From contig DXGZ01000039.1 in NCBI GenBank assembly GCA_019113645.1, positions 1 to 35,357 on the forward strand: DNA of 35,357 nt. Direction: 5' to 3'. Below, one piece after another: positions 25,286 to 33,804 of this stretch. How positions within the stretch are numbered: the first letter of the stretch is position 1; each line of letters opens with the position of its first letter. The DNA comes from Candidatus Mediterraneibacter vanvlietii (GTDB lineage Bacteria; Bacillota; Clostridia; Lachnospirales; Lachnospiraceae). The translations under genes and the position numbers were made by a program. The notes beneath the pieces were generated by a model. It ran no database searches and was not told where the DNA came from. It worked only from the letters and a program-made list of their open reading frames with translations.

Positions 25286-26045
25286 CATGATTCAGGTCAC
25301 CGATCTGAAAAAATATTACAAGGGCGGAGCTATCAAGGCTCTGGACGGTGTTACTGTGGATATAAATAAGGGCGATGTAATCGCTGTCATCGGTCCTTCC
25401 GGTTCGGGAAAATCCACGTTTCTCAGAAGCCTGAACCTGCTGGAAGAACCGACTGGGGGGTCTATCGTTTTCAACGGCATTGATATCACAAAGAAAAAAT
25501 ATAAAAATGCCGAAGGAAAAACAGTAAAGCTCAATATCGATGAGCTGCGTCAGAAAATGGGAATGGTATTCCAGCACTTTAATCTGTTTCCTCATAAGAC
25601 CATTCTCGACAACATGACTCTTGCTCCGATGAAGGTGAAAGGAATTTCCAGGGAGGAAGCTGAAAAGAAAGCCCTGGATCTTCTCGACCGGGTCGGTCTT
25701 AAAGATCGTGCAGACGCGTTTCCAATCCAGCTCTCCGGCGGTCAGAAACAGCGCGTCGCAATCGTACGTGCTCTCGCAATGGAGCCGGAGGTTATGCTTT
25801 TTGACGAGCCGACTTCCGCTCTCGATCCTGAAATGGTAGGAGAAGTGCTTGATGTTATGAAAGAGCTTGCTCATGAGGGAATGACAATGGTTGTTGTCAC
25901 GCACGAGATGGGATTCGCCCGTGAAGTCGGAAACCGTCTTCTGTTCATGGCAGACGGAAAGCTTCTGGAACAGGGAGATCCGAAAGATCTCTTCGACAAC
26001 CCGCAGCATCCTCGTCTGAAGGATTTTCTGGCAAAAGTATTATAA
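25269..26045 (+). CDS. Amino acid ABC transporter ATP-binding protein
   Basis: This is the cytoplasmic ATPase of the importer (258 residues). Walker A is GPSGSGKST, the Q-loop region is [15 protein letters not shown], the signature is LSGGQKQR, and Walker B is [15 protein letters not shown], followed by the switch histidine in [11 protein letters not shown] choose the GTG start at 25269 because AAAGGAG lies eight bases upstream; an ATG six codons later has only a weak site. A short Lys-rich insert ([20 protein letters not shown], about residues 75-95) sits before the Q-loop. Confidence 0.95.
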   Translation: METRDSMIQVTDLKKYYKGGAIKALDGVTVDINKGDVIAVIGPSGSGKSTFLRSLNLLEEPTGGSIVFNGIDITKKKYKNAEGKTVKLNIDELRQKMGMVFQHFNLFPHKTILDNMTLAPMKVKGISREEAEKKALDLLDRVGLKDRADAFPIQLSGGQKQRVAIVRALAMEPEVMLFDEPTSALDPEMVGEVLDVMKELAHEGMTMVVVTHEMGFAREVGNRLLFMADGKLLEQGDPKDLFDNPQHPRLKDFLAKVL

Positions 26046-26052
26046 AAATCGC

Positions 26053-26090
26053 AAGATCCCGGAAGCGTTTTTCGTCTGCCGGGATCTTTT
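26053..26090 (+). terminator. Terminator-like hairpin before the M20 gene
   Basis: AAGATCCCGG (26053-26062) pairs perfectly with CCGGGATCTT (26079-26088), ending in TTTT. The ribosome site AAGGAGG of the next gene starts right after it. It could end most ABC transcripts or act as an attenuator for the amidohydrolase gene. Confidence 0.65.
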
Positions 26091-26105
26091 AAGGAGGACA
26101 TTACA

Positions 26106-27548
26106 ATGACAGAGGAAAAACAGACAGCGATTTCCGCTGTTGAAAGCAAAAAGGATCTGATCGAAAAAACTGCAGATCAGATCTGGGATTATGCCGAGCT
26201 CTCTCTGCGCGAAGAAAAATCAGCAGCATATTACTGCCGGGTTCTCGAGGAAGAAGGATTTCAGGTGGAACGCGGTATATGCGGAATTCAGACAGCTTTC
26301 TCGGCAAGTTTCGGAAACGGGAGCCCCCGCATCGGCATTCTTGCAGAATATGACGCCCTCTCCGGGCTCTCTCAGACAGCAGGAAGTCTGGAACTGCAGG
26401 AACGGGTTCCCGGCGGCTGCGGACATGGCTGCGGACACAATCTGCTTGGCGCCGGATCTTTCGGAGCTGCTCTGGGCGTAAAAGCCTACCTGGAAAAAAC
26501 CGGTCGCTCCGGAACTGTTATTCTGTATGGCTGTCCCGGTGAGGAAGGCGTTGCCTCAAAAGCGTTCATGGCAAGGGACGGCGTATGGAAAACGCTTGAC
26601 GCGGCGCTCTCCTGGCATCCCGAGGACGTCAATGAAGTTCGCACAGGTTCTTCCAACTCCTGTATCCAGATTCAGTATAAATTTACAGGTATCGCGTCTC
26701 ATGCGGCAGGTGCTCCTGAAAAAGGACGCAGCGCCCTTGACGCTGTGGAACTGATGAATATCGGCGTCCAGTTTCTCAGAGAGCACGTCAGTGACAGAGC
26801 CCGTATCCACTACGCGATCACAGATGCCGGCGGATTAAGTCCAAATGTTGTACAGCCAAGAGCCAGTGTTCTGTATATGATCCGGTCTAACCATGTTGCC
26901 GAAGCTGTTGAACTTCAGGCACGGGTAGACCGCATCGCGCAGGGAGCTGCTCTGATGACCGATACTGCTGTAGAAAGCAAATTTATCGACGGACTGGCGG
27001 ACACAGTAAGCAATCACACAATTGAGCGTGTTCTCTACCGTAATTTTGAAGAACTTGGCGTACCTTCCTACACGGAGGATGAGCTTGCGTTTGCGGATGC
27101 GCTCGCGGCAACCTATGAAGGGAATGACTCTGTTCCCGGGCTTGGCGCTGCAAATGATCCGATCCTCTGCGAAGAAGTAATGGAGCTTCAGAAAAAGTCC
27201 GGACATGCAATGAATGATTTTCTGGCCCCCCTCTATCAGGGAGAAGCTTTCAGCGCAGGTTCCACTGATGTGGGTGATGTGAGCTGGCAGACTCCGACCG
27301 CGCAGATCCACGTTGCCTCCTGGCCCAACGGGTGTCCCGGACACAGCTGGCAGAACGTCTCCTGTGACGGAACTTCCATCGGCCGGAAGGCTGCCGTGCA
27401 TGCGGCAAAAGTTCTGGCAGCGACAGCGGTAGATCTTTATGAGGAGCCAGATCTTATCGCAGAGGCAAGGGCAGAATTTGAAAAGAGGACATCTTCCGGA
27501 TACATCTGCCCGATTCCGGAAGATGCAGAAGCAGAAATCCCGGAATAA
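26106..27548 (+). CDS. M20-family amidohydrolase (AbgB-like)
   Basis: This is a metal-dependent hydrolase of the M20 peptidase/amidohydrolase family (480 residues), closest by motif to AbgB, which cleaves p-aminobenzoyl-glutamate. Metal-site segments are GGCGHGCGHNLLGAG, GCPGEEG with its catalytic glutamate, and LSWHPEDVNEV. The dimerisation (lid) domain around GIASHAAGAPEKGRSALDAV lies in the middle. It follows the amino acid importer genes on the same strand, which suggests that the importer may take up an N-acylated amino acid or dipeptide-like compound that this enzyme splits. The substrate is not known. Confidence 0.88.
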   Translation: MTEEKQTAISAVESKKDLIEKTADQIWDYAELSLREEKSAAYYCRVLEEEGFQVERGICGIQTAFSASFGNGSPRIGILAEYDALSGLSQTAGSLELQERVPGGCGHGCGHNLLGAGSFGAALGVKAYLEKTGRSGTVILYGCPGEEGVASKAFMARDGVWKTLDAALSWHPEDVNEVRTGSSNSCIQIQYKFTGIASHAAGAPEKGRSALDAVELMNIGVQFLREHVSDRARIHYAITDAGGLSPNVVQPRASVLYMIRSNHVAEAVELQARVDRIAQGAALMTDTAVESKFIDGLADTVSNHTIERVLYRNFEELGVPSYTEDELAFADALAATYEGNDSVPGLGAANDPILCEEVMELQKKSGHAMNDFLAPLYQGEAFSAGSTDVGDVSWQTPTAQIHVASWPNGCPGHSWQNVSCDGTSIGRKAAVHAAKVLAATAVDLYEEPDLIAEARAEFEKRTSSGYICPIPEDAEAEIPE

Positions 27549-27626
27549 TCCTTGCCTGTTCGGATCAGCTCTGATCCATGACCTCAACTCCGGTCTCCGG
27601 ATCAAACTGAAATAATCGCTGTAACC

Positions 27627-27668
27627 AACAAGGCGGCAGACAGTGTTTAAACTGTCCGCCGCCTTGTT
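27627..27668. terminator. Bidirectional terminator between convergent genes
   Basis: The arms 27627-27644 and 27651-27668 match at 17 of 18 positions (AACAAGGCGGCAGACAGT against AACAAGGCGGCGGACAGT) with loop GTTTAA. It lies between the M20 gene and the CydC-like ABC gene. T-runs are short on both sides, so termination strength is uncertain. Confidence 0.65.
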
Positions 27669-27705
27669 CAATATCACTATAAAAAGCCATACCGATCAGG
27701 ATATC

Positions 27706-29454
27706 TCAAGATACTCTCTCATTATTCATCTCATATACCTTCTGCGCCGCAGCCATCGTAGATTCCCTGTGGGATACAATTATCATGGTTTTGTCTCTGC
27801 AGCTCTCGCGCAGTGATTTCAGCACGATTCCTTCATTCAGTGAGTCCAGATTGCTGGTCGGCTCATCCAGAAGCATCAGCGGTGCATCATGCAGGAATGC
27901 TCTGGCGATCCCGATTCTCTGACGCTCTCCGCCGGAAAGCGTATCTCCCAGTTCTCCCACCGGTGTGTCATATCCATTGGGCAGGCTCATGATGAACTCA
28001 TGCAGAGAGGCCTTTTTTGCAGCCTCCTCAATCTCCTGCCTGGATGCACCGGGCTTCGCCACGACAATATTGTTGGCAATGGAGTCATGGAACAGACAGG
28101 TCTCCTGTGTGACGTAGCTTTCCATATTCCTGAGTTCATCTGTATTGATCTTCTTCAGATCTCTTCCGTGGATCCGGATGCTTCCCTGATCCGGGTCGTA
28201 AAACCTCATGATCAGCTTCAGAAGCGTTGATTTTCCGGATCCGCTCTTTCCGTGGATTCCGATTCGGCTTCCCTCCGGAATCTCGATCGAGTAGTCTTTC
28301 AGAATCTGCTCATCGTCATAAGCGAAATCCAGATTTCCGCAGGAGATATCGCCGAACGCGCCCGCTTCCTCACCTTCCGTCTCATCCACAACCGGCTCTT
28401 CCTCCATGATGGACAGTACTCTCTCACCGCTGGCAAGCGTCTGCATCAGATTATTGGAGAGACTTGAGAGCGCGGTCACCGGGCCGAAAGATCCCATCAT
28501 CAGAATCGTGCACAGGAACCCTCCCTCAAACTCCATCTGTCCCTTCATAACAAGCCAGGTGCTCAAAAAAAGCATTCCAAAAGAGAACAGAAGAATCAGC
28601 ACATTGGTCATTCCCCGCTGCGCCCCTTCCAGCTCCTTCATATACTTCTGCTTCGCATCCAGTCTTCTGCTCCTCTCATCAATCTGAGCACTCCTTAATT
28701 TCCCCTGGCCGTACTGGATCGTCTCATCCAGACCGCGCAGAGAGTCAAGGATAAAACTGTTCAGATCACCGAATTCCGTCCGGAATTCCATTCCTTTGTC
28801 CGCTCCTCTTGAAGAGTTCCACAGCGGGATGATCAGTCCGACCGCGAGATAACCTGCAAGTGCGAATACTCCTGTCATCCAGTGATAGCGGAAGAAAACC
28901 GCTTCTGTAATCACGCAGACAATCACGGCGATCGCTATAGGGGATATGGTATGCGCATAAAACACTTCCAGCAGCTCGATATCAGATGTGATAATCGAAA
29001 TCAGATTCCCCTTGTCCCGCCCGTCCAGTTTTGCCGGACAGAGCCTGCGCAGTGCTGCGAATACCTTATGCCGGATCAGCGCCAGCAGCTTAAAAGCGAT
29101 ATAATGGTTGCATGCCTGCTCTCCGTAGTGGAGGATGCCGCGCAGTACAGCCGCCGCAGCCAGAATGACAAAAAGCGTGATAAGAGGTATGCTCCTGTCA
29201 ATTCCCAGTACATTCAGCAGTGCCATGCCTGCAAAAACCGTCAGAAATATAGCGCACAGGTATCCGGCCACACCCAGTATGACCGCTGCAGTCATCACAT
29301 GGAAAAGCGGTTTCACAAGACCGATCAGCTGTCCCATAATCCGGATGCCGCTCCGGCGTTTTCCCGCAGTGTTTCCGTTCACTGCAGTTTTGCCATTCAT
29401 TTCATATTTTTTATTTGTCTTCATATTTCGGTATGTCTCACTCTTTCCCGTCAT
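27706..29454 (-). CDS. ABC exporter half-transporter, CydC-like
   Basis: This is the second half of a heterodimeric ABC exporter (582 residues): a Lys/Asn-rich N-terminal tail of about 40 residues, six helices (about 45-310), then the nucleotide-binding domain with Walker A GIHGKSGSGKSTLLK, signature LSGGERQRIGIARAF and Walker B LMLLDEPTSNLDS. The overall look is CydC-like (thiol or heme export), but no cytochrome bd gene is in the window, so the substrate is open. Its ATG overlaps the partner's stop (ATGA), with GAGAGGAGG just upstream, which supports the start at 29454. Confidence 0.88.
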   Translation of the reverse strand: MTGKSETYRNMKTNKKYEMNGKTAVNGNTAGKRRSGIRIMGQLIGLVKPLFHVMTAAVILGVAGYLCAIFLTVFAGMALLNVLGIDRSIPLITLFVILAAAAVLRGILHYGEQACNHYIAFKLLALIRHKVFAALRRLCPAKLDGRDKGNLISIITSDIELLEVFYAHTISPIAIAVIVCVITEAVFFRYHWMTGVFALAGYLAVGLIIPLWNSSRGADKGMEFRTEFGDLNSFILDSLRGLDETIQYGQGKLRSAQIDERSRRLDAKQKYMKELEGAQRGMTNVLILLFSFGMLFLSTWLVMKGQMEFEGGFLCTILMMGSFGPVTALSSLSNNLMQTLASGERVLSIMEEEPVVDETEGEEAGAFGDISCGNLDFAYDDEQILKDYSIEIPEGSRIGIHGKSGSGKSTLLKLIMRFYDPDQGSIRIHGRDLKKINTDELRNMESYVTQETCLFHDSIANNIVVAKPGASRQEIEEAAKKASLHEFIMSLPNGYDTPVGELGDTLSGGERQRIGIARAFLHDAPLMLLDEPTSNLDSLNEGIVLKSLRESCRDKTMIIVSHRESTMAAAQKVYEMNNERVS

Positions 29455-31253
29455 ACAGCCGCCTCCTCTCTGTATTCGCAGAGCCGCCGCTGTTCTTCGA
29501 ACATGCGGGCATATCCGCCTCTTTCCGTATTTTTTTCTGCATATTTTCCCGCATATTTCCCTTCTTCTTTCCCTTCGCGGCTTCTTTCCTGTTCCATCAG
29601 TTCCTCATGAGTGCCGCTTTCTGTGATTCTCCCGTTTTCCAGCATATAGATACGGTCAGCGGACATTGCATTGGAAAGACGGTGGGAAATAAACAGCACA
29701 GTCTTCGTCTTCGCGAGCTCCCGGATCACTCCCATGATCTGCTCCTCACTCTCCACGTCGATATTTGACGCAGCCTCATCAAAGATATACATCGGACTGT
29801 CCGCCAGAAGCGCTCTTGCTATAGACAGACGCTGCCGCTGTCCGCCTGAGAGATTGCTTCCCTGTTCTTCCAGTCTCGTATCAAGCCCGTCCTGCTGTTC
29901 CAGGAACTCATACAGATTCACTTTCTTCAGGGCAGTTTCCATCTCCTCTCTTCCTGCTTTCGGATTCCCCATTCGGAGATTCTCTTCCACAGTCCCCTTA
30001 AACAGGTAGCTGTTATGACGCACCAGCGTAATCCGGCGCATCAGATCCTGTTCCGCGATCTCTCCAATCGGTATTCCATTGATGGAAATCTCTCCGGAGA
30101 ACCCTTTGTTTCTCCCGGTAATAAGAGAGGCGATCGTACTCTTTCCGCATCCGGAAACGCCCACTAATGCAACGAAACTTCCAGATGGAATATCCAGCGA
30201 AATATCATTCAGCACCTTTCTCTCCTGCTCATATCCGAAGGAAACACCGGACATTTTAACCGCGATCTTGCTTCCCTCAAGAGGACGGTTTCCATCTGAG
30301 GTCTCTTCCAGATCAAGAATCCGGAATATTTTGTCGCTGGCTGACATGCCGTTCATGGCAATATGAAAGAAAGAGCCCAGCAGACGCAGCGGAATAAAGA
30401 ACTCGGAAGCAAGAAGAATCAGGGAAAATGCACCTGCAAGCCCCACATTTCCCGCCATGAATTCACGGACAGTCACGATCATTCCCACCGCAGCGCCGCC
30501 GTATGCAACGATATCCATAACACTCACGGAATTCAGCTGCATGGTGAGCACTTTCATTGTAATCTTCCGGAACCGTTCGGACTCCTCATCCATTTCCTTC
30601 GCCTTCATGCCGTCCGCCTGGTAGATCTTCAGCGTGGTAAGCCCCTGAAGGTTCTCCAGGAAACTGTCGCCAAGCTCGGTGTAGATCCCCCAGTATTTAT
30701 TCAGCAGTTTTTTGGCGAATTTCTGAACCGCCACAATCGACAGGGGAATCAGCGGCACACAGACCAGAAGAACCACGCAGGCTTTGACGCTGAATCTCGA
30801 CAGTACGATAAACAGCGTAACCGGAGCCAGCAGACTGTAGAACAACTGGGGAAGATATCTGCCATAATACACTTCCAGCTGCTCCACGCCTTCCGTTGAC
30901 ACCTGCACCACCTCGGATGTGGGCACCCGCTCCTTATAGGATGCGCCCAGACGCAGCAGTTTCTCATAGATCTTATGGCGCAGCACCTTTTTCACATCCG
31001 CGCTTGCGCGGTATGAGGCCCGCGCCGCTTTCCGCTCGCACACATACCGCGCAATAATTGCGGCAGCTACGATCAGCGCTGTTCCCAGGATTGTATCTGT
31101 TCCCAGACGTTTCCCATATAACTGTTCAATCAGGTATCCGGCAGAGCAGACAGAAGCAATCTGGAACAGCAGGGCAATCCACTGCCAGAATATATTCCAT
31201 CCGATATATTTACCGGATCCCTTTAATAGTTTCATCAATCTCGTTTTAATCAT
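29451..31253 (-). CDS. ABC exporter half-transporter, CydD-like
   Basis: This is the first half of the exporter (600 residues). A membrane domain with six helices (about 20-310) precedes an ATPase domain with Walker A GVSGCGKSTIASL, signature LSGGQRQRLSIARAL and Walker B MYIFDEAASNIDVES. The end of the protein has a charged, repetitive insert of about 24 residues (EEGKYAGKYAEKNTERG) between the usual GTHEELM and YARMFEEQ segments. It lies 82 bases downstream of the YbaN-type gene and is translationally coupled to the CydC-like gene. Confidence 0.88.
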   Translation of the reverse strand: MIKTRLMKLLKGSGKYIGWNIFWQWIALLFQIASVCSAGYLIEQLYGKRLGTDTILGTALIVAAAIIARYVCERKAARASYRASADVKKVLRHKIYEKLLRLGASYKERVPTSEVVQVSTEGVEQLEVYYGRYLPQLFYSLLAPVTLFIVLSRFSVKACVVLLVCVPLIPLSIVAVQKFAKKLLNKYWGIYTELGDSFLENLQGLTTLKIYQADGMKAKEMDEESERFRKITMKVLTMQLNSVSVMDIVAYGGAAVGMIVTVREFMAGNVGLAGAFSLILLASEFFIPLRLLGSFFHIAMNGMSASDKIFRILDLEETSDGNRPLEGSKIAVKMSGVSFGYEQERKVLNDISLDIPSGSFVALVGVSGCGKSTIASLITGRNKGFSGEISINGIPIGEIAEQDLMRRITLVRHNSYLFKGTVEENLRMGNPKAGREEMETALKKVNLYEFLEQQDGLDTRLEEQGSNLSGGQRQRLSIARALLADSPMYIFDEAASNIDVESEEQIMGVIRELAKTKTVLFISHRLSNAMSADRIYMLENGRITESGTHEELMEQERSREGKEEGKYAGKYAEKNTERGGYARMFEEQRRLCEYREEAAV

Positions 31254-31335
31254 TCTTTTCCCCTTTTCTGTGAGTATCCTCTTTTCTGTATCTCATCACT
31301 CCGGAGTCTCTTTTTCTCAGCAGCACCCACGTCAG

Positions 31336-31722
31336 TCAGGCCGCCTCCGGTCTGATTGTCCTGATCTTTGTAAAGAAGTAGATATATTTAAACAGAATCA
31401 GACACGCAATGCAAATACGTCCCGGAATATTCTGCATGAGAACACCTGCGCAGATCAGCATGGCTGATACCGGAAGGAGGATGCACAGCTTTGTCTTCAG
31501 CGTCATCGCCCGCTCTTTTACAAAACTGTCCAGATGATTCCGGTACAGTCTCGTTCCCACAAACCACCGGTGGAACCGCTCGGATCCTTTCGCGAAGCAG
31601 AAAGATGCCAGAAGAAGGAACGGCGTTGTCGGCAGAACCGGAAGTACAACACCGACCGCGCCGATTCCAAGTGAAAGAAATGCAATTACAAGCCAGATAA
31701 TTCTGAATGGGTTCTTTTTCAT
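31336..31722 (-). CDS. YbaN-family (DUF454) membrane protein
   Basis: This is a small membrane protein (128 residues) of the YbaN/DUF454 family, function unknown. Characteristic segments are GAVGVVLPVLPTTPFLLLASFCFAKGS with a helix, and the WFVGTRLYRNHLDSF loop; two further helices follow. I place the start at 31722 (MKKNPFR) because AAAGGAG lies nine bases upstream; the frame runs 20 codons further into the promoter. It is probably the first gene of an operon with the CydD/CydC-like exporter. Confidence 0.87.
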   Translation of the reverse strand: MKKNPFRIIWLVIAFLSLGIGAVGVVLPVLPTTPFLLLASFCFAKGSERFHRWFVGTRLYRNHLDSFVKERAMTLKTKLCILLPVSAMLICAGVLMQNIPGRICIACLILFKYIYFFTKIRTIRPEAA

Positions 31723-31754
31723 ACAAGAGTTCTCCTTTACTAATTTTAACAAGT

Positions 31755-31822
31755 TTAGACTAACTGCCGAATATAATAACACAGTTGAGAATAACTTTCA
31801 ATAAAACAATTCCCAACTGTGT
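31755..31822 (-). promoter_or_regulatory. Promoter and dyads upstream of the YbaN-type gene
   Basis: On the minus strand TTGAAA (31796-31801) and TATTAT (31773-31778) are 17 bases apart. A long dyad surrounds the -35 box: 31779-31792 and 31809-31822 match at 13 of 14 positions (ACACAGTTG-x-GAAT). Between the -10 box and the ribosome site lies the small palindrome TTAGACTAA (31755-31763), which looks like the core of DtxR/IdeR-type iron boxes. Regulation by a metal sensor is a guess. Confidence 0.5.
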
Positions 31823-31904
31823 CGAATCTTCCCATATAAACTTGTATTATACCTGTTCTTTCATCAGGCATCACTGGATTTTCCGGTGCATCTCTTCTTC
31901 TGTT

Positions 31905-32576
31905 CTACTCAAGCCCCAGTTTTTCTCTCGTCTCCCCAAGCCTTGAATAAAACTCTTCGTAAAACCCTTTTTCATCTGCCGCATTATACGCGGTTTCATA
32001 GAATTTTTTCAGTACATAAAGCGTCAGGATGCGCACCTGCTTTTCATCCAGACCGGAAAGTGCGTCCTCACATTGATTCAGAAAATCATGCCATGCAAGA
32101 ATATACGTTTCATAAGATTTCAGATCAGGGATGCCAAGCCATTTTTTAATCTTTATCTTGCCCCGGTCCTTCTTCCTGCACTCATGAATCTGGATAAAAT
32201 AGCGGAATCCGCCGTCCTCGTAATACCGTCCCAGAGGGAACAGCCGGCAGATGCCCGGGCGGAACGCATGAACGCTGCACCGCCCCTCTTCATTTAAGAA
32301 GGGACAGGCATCCTGTTTCGCGTCCATCTTTATATTCGGAAGGATCATCCCATCCACAATTCCAAGCTCAACAGAGTCCTCCATCAGGGATGTGAAATCT
32401 CTGTGGATTCCGCGGTGCAAACGCCACAGATCCATGGGATCCAGTATAATGGAGCTTCCCATCCCGCGGCAGCACGCGGAGCAGCCGGTACAGTCCCGGC
32501 AGTCCGCCTTTACCATATCTCCGGACGAGTAGAGCCTTCCGTCTGATATTTCATTGAGATCAACGTTTCTTTTCAT
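31905..32576 (-). CDS. YkgJ-family cysteine-cluster protein
   Basis: This is a 223-residue cytoplasmic protein with the zinc- or iron-binding cysteine cluster of the YkgJ family: C26, C29, C32, C35 and C36 (CRDCTGCSACC), then C91 (ACPFL), C100 (GRCSVH) and C110 (PGICRLFPLGRY). The C-terminal half is helical and less conserved. The function of the family is not established; a metal-binding or methylation-related role has been suggested. The start overlaps the galE stop by one base (TGATG), so it is coupled to galE. Confidence 0.87.
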   Translation of the reverse strand: MKRNVDLNEISDGRLYSSGDMVKADCRDCTGCSACCRGMGSSIILDPMDLWRLHRGIHRDFTSLMEDSVELGIVDGMILPNIKMDAKQDACPFLNEEGRCSVHAFRPGICRLFPLGRYYEDGGFRYFIQIHECRKKDRGKIKIKKWLGIPDLKSYETYILAWHDFLNQCEDALSGLDEKQVRILTLYVLKKFYETAYNAADEKGFYEEFYSRLGETREKLGLE

Positions 32577-33592
32577 CAGTCATTATATCCGTTCGGGTTC
32601 TGGCTCTGCCATCTCCAGGAATCCTCGCACATTTCGTCAAGACCGCGCTCAGCTACCCAGTTCAGCTCTTCTTTCGCTTTCGTCGCATCGCAGTAGCATG
32701 TAGCGATGTCTCCCGCGCGGCGCGGTTTGATCTCATAAGGGATCTCTTTTCCGCACGCCTTCTCGAATGCTTTCACCATATCAAGCACTGAATAGCCATT
32801 GCCGGTTCCCAGGTTGTAGATCGATACTCCTGCTTTCTCTCTGAGCTTCTCAACTGCGCGCACATGGCCGACTGCCAGATCTACCACGTGAATGTAATCA
32901 CGCACTCCGGTTCCATCCGGTGTATCATAATCATTTCCAAATACGCCCAGACACGGAAGTTTGCCGATTGCCACCTGCGTAATATACGGCATCAGGTTGT
33001 TCGGGATTCCCTTTGGATCCTCGCCGATCAGGCCGCTCTTATGTGCTCCGATCGGATTGAAATAACGCAGAAGAACCACGTTCCACTCCGGATCTGCAGT
33101 ATGCAGGTCTGTCAGAATCTGCTCCAGCATCCATTTCGTCCAGCCATACGGGTTCGTGCAGGTTCCCTTCGGGCACTCCTCTGTGATCGGGATGAATGCC
33201 GGATCTCCGTATACGGTTGCAGAAGAACTGAAGATAATATTCTTCACCCCGTGATTTCTCATCACATCACAGAGGTTCAGTGTTCCGCTGATATTATTTT
33301 CATAATATTCCAGCGGCTTGCGCACCGACTCTCCCACTGCCTTTAACCCGGCAAAATGGATAACAGATTCGATTTCCTCTTTTTCAAAAACTTCATTTAA
33401 TCCATCTTTATCGCGAATATCAACTTTATAGAACGTAAGGTCTTTGCCTGTAATCTGTTTTACACGGTCCAGCGCTTTCTCCGACGCGTTGTAAAGATTA
33501 TCGACTACAACAACATCATAACCTGCATTTAAAAGTTCTACACAGGTATGGCTTCCGATGAATCCGGCTCCTCCGGTTACTAAGATTGACAT
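32576..33592 (-). CDS. galE: UDP-glucose 4-epimerase
   Basis: GalE interconverts UDP-glucose and UDP-galactose with bound NAD. The Rossmann motif is [18 protein letters not shown] at the N-terminus, the catalytic serine region is [10 protein letters not shown], and YxxxK is present as YGWTK. The C-terminal [20 protein letters not shown] is typical of GalE. The start at 33592 (MSILVTGG) has AAGGAGG eight bases upstream; the frame extends nine codons further without a site. The product is 338 residues, normal length. It leads the operon with the YkgJ-type gene. Confidence 0.97.
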   Translation of the reverse strand: MSILVTGGAGFIGSHTCVELLNAGYDVVVVDNLYNASEKALDRVKQITGKDLTFYKVDIRDKDGLNEVFEKEEIESVIHFAGLKAVGESVRKPLEYYENNISGTLNLCDVMRNHGVKNIIFSSSATVYGDPAFIPITEECPKGTCTNPYGWTKWMLEQILTDLHTADPEWNVVLLRYFNPIGAHKSGLIGEDPKGIPNNLMPYITQVAIGKLPCLGVFGNDYDTPDGTGVRDYIHVVDLAVGHVRAVEKLREKAGVSIYNLGTGNGYSVLDMVKAFEKACGKEIPYEIKPRRAGDIATCYCDATKAKEELNWVAERGLDEMCEDSWRWQSQNPNGYND

Positions 33593-33699
33593 ATGATTTC
33601 CTCCTTGTCTGTTCTGCATTTTCTGAACTGTTCAGATTCCCATGTGACGGCTCAGCCCGCATGTTTTTTTAACCGCGCCGCCGAACCGTTTACGGGCAC

Positions 33700-33708
33700 A
33701 TTATAGCA
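33700..33708 (-). promoter_or_regulatory. Extended -10 promoter for galE
   Basis: On the minus strand TGCTATAAT gives a perfect -10 box (33700-33705) with the TG extension (33707-33708), about 108 bases upstream of the galE ATG. No good -35 box is seen at 16-18 bases, consistent with an extended -10 promoter. Confidence 0.55.
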
Positions 33709-33752
33709 CGCATAACATGTAATTTCTTTATAATTTTATATCATATTTAGGT

Positions 33753-33789
33753 AAAAATGTTGCACGAACCTCATCTTCAGGTTCGTGCA
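33753..33789 (-). terminator. Terminator after the nucleotidyltransferase gene
   Basis: TGCACGAACCT (33761-33771) pairs perfectly with AGGTTCGTGCA (33779-33789), loop seven bases. On the minus strand five T residues follow (33753-33757). It begins 15 bases beyond the stop. Confidence 0.85.
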
Positions 33790-33804
33790 CATTTTCATTT
33801 TAAT

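Noticed and set aside
27706-31253. True cydDC of a cytochrome bd oxidase
   Set aside because: The two ABC genes resemble CydDC, but cydAB are absent and the other genes suggest a strict anaerobe, so I keep the description general.
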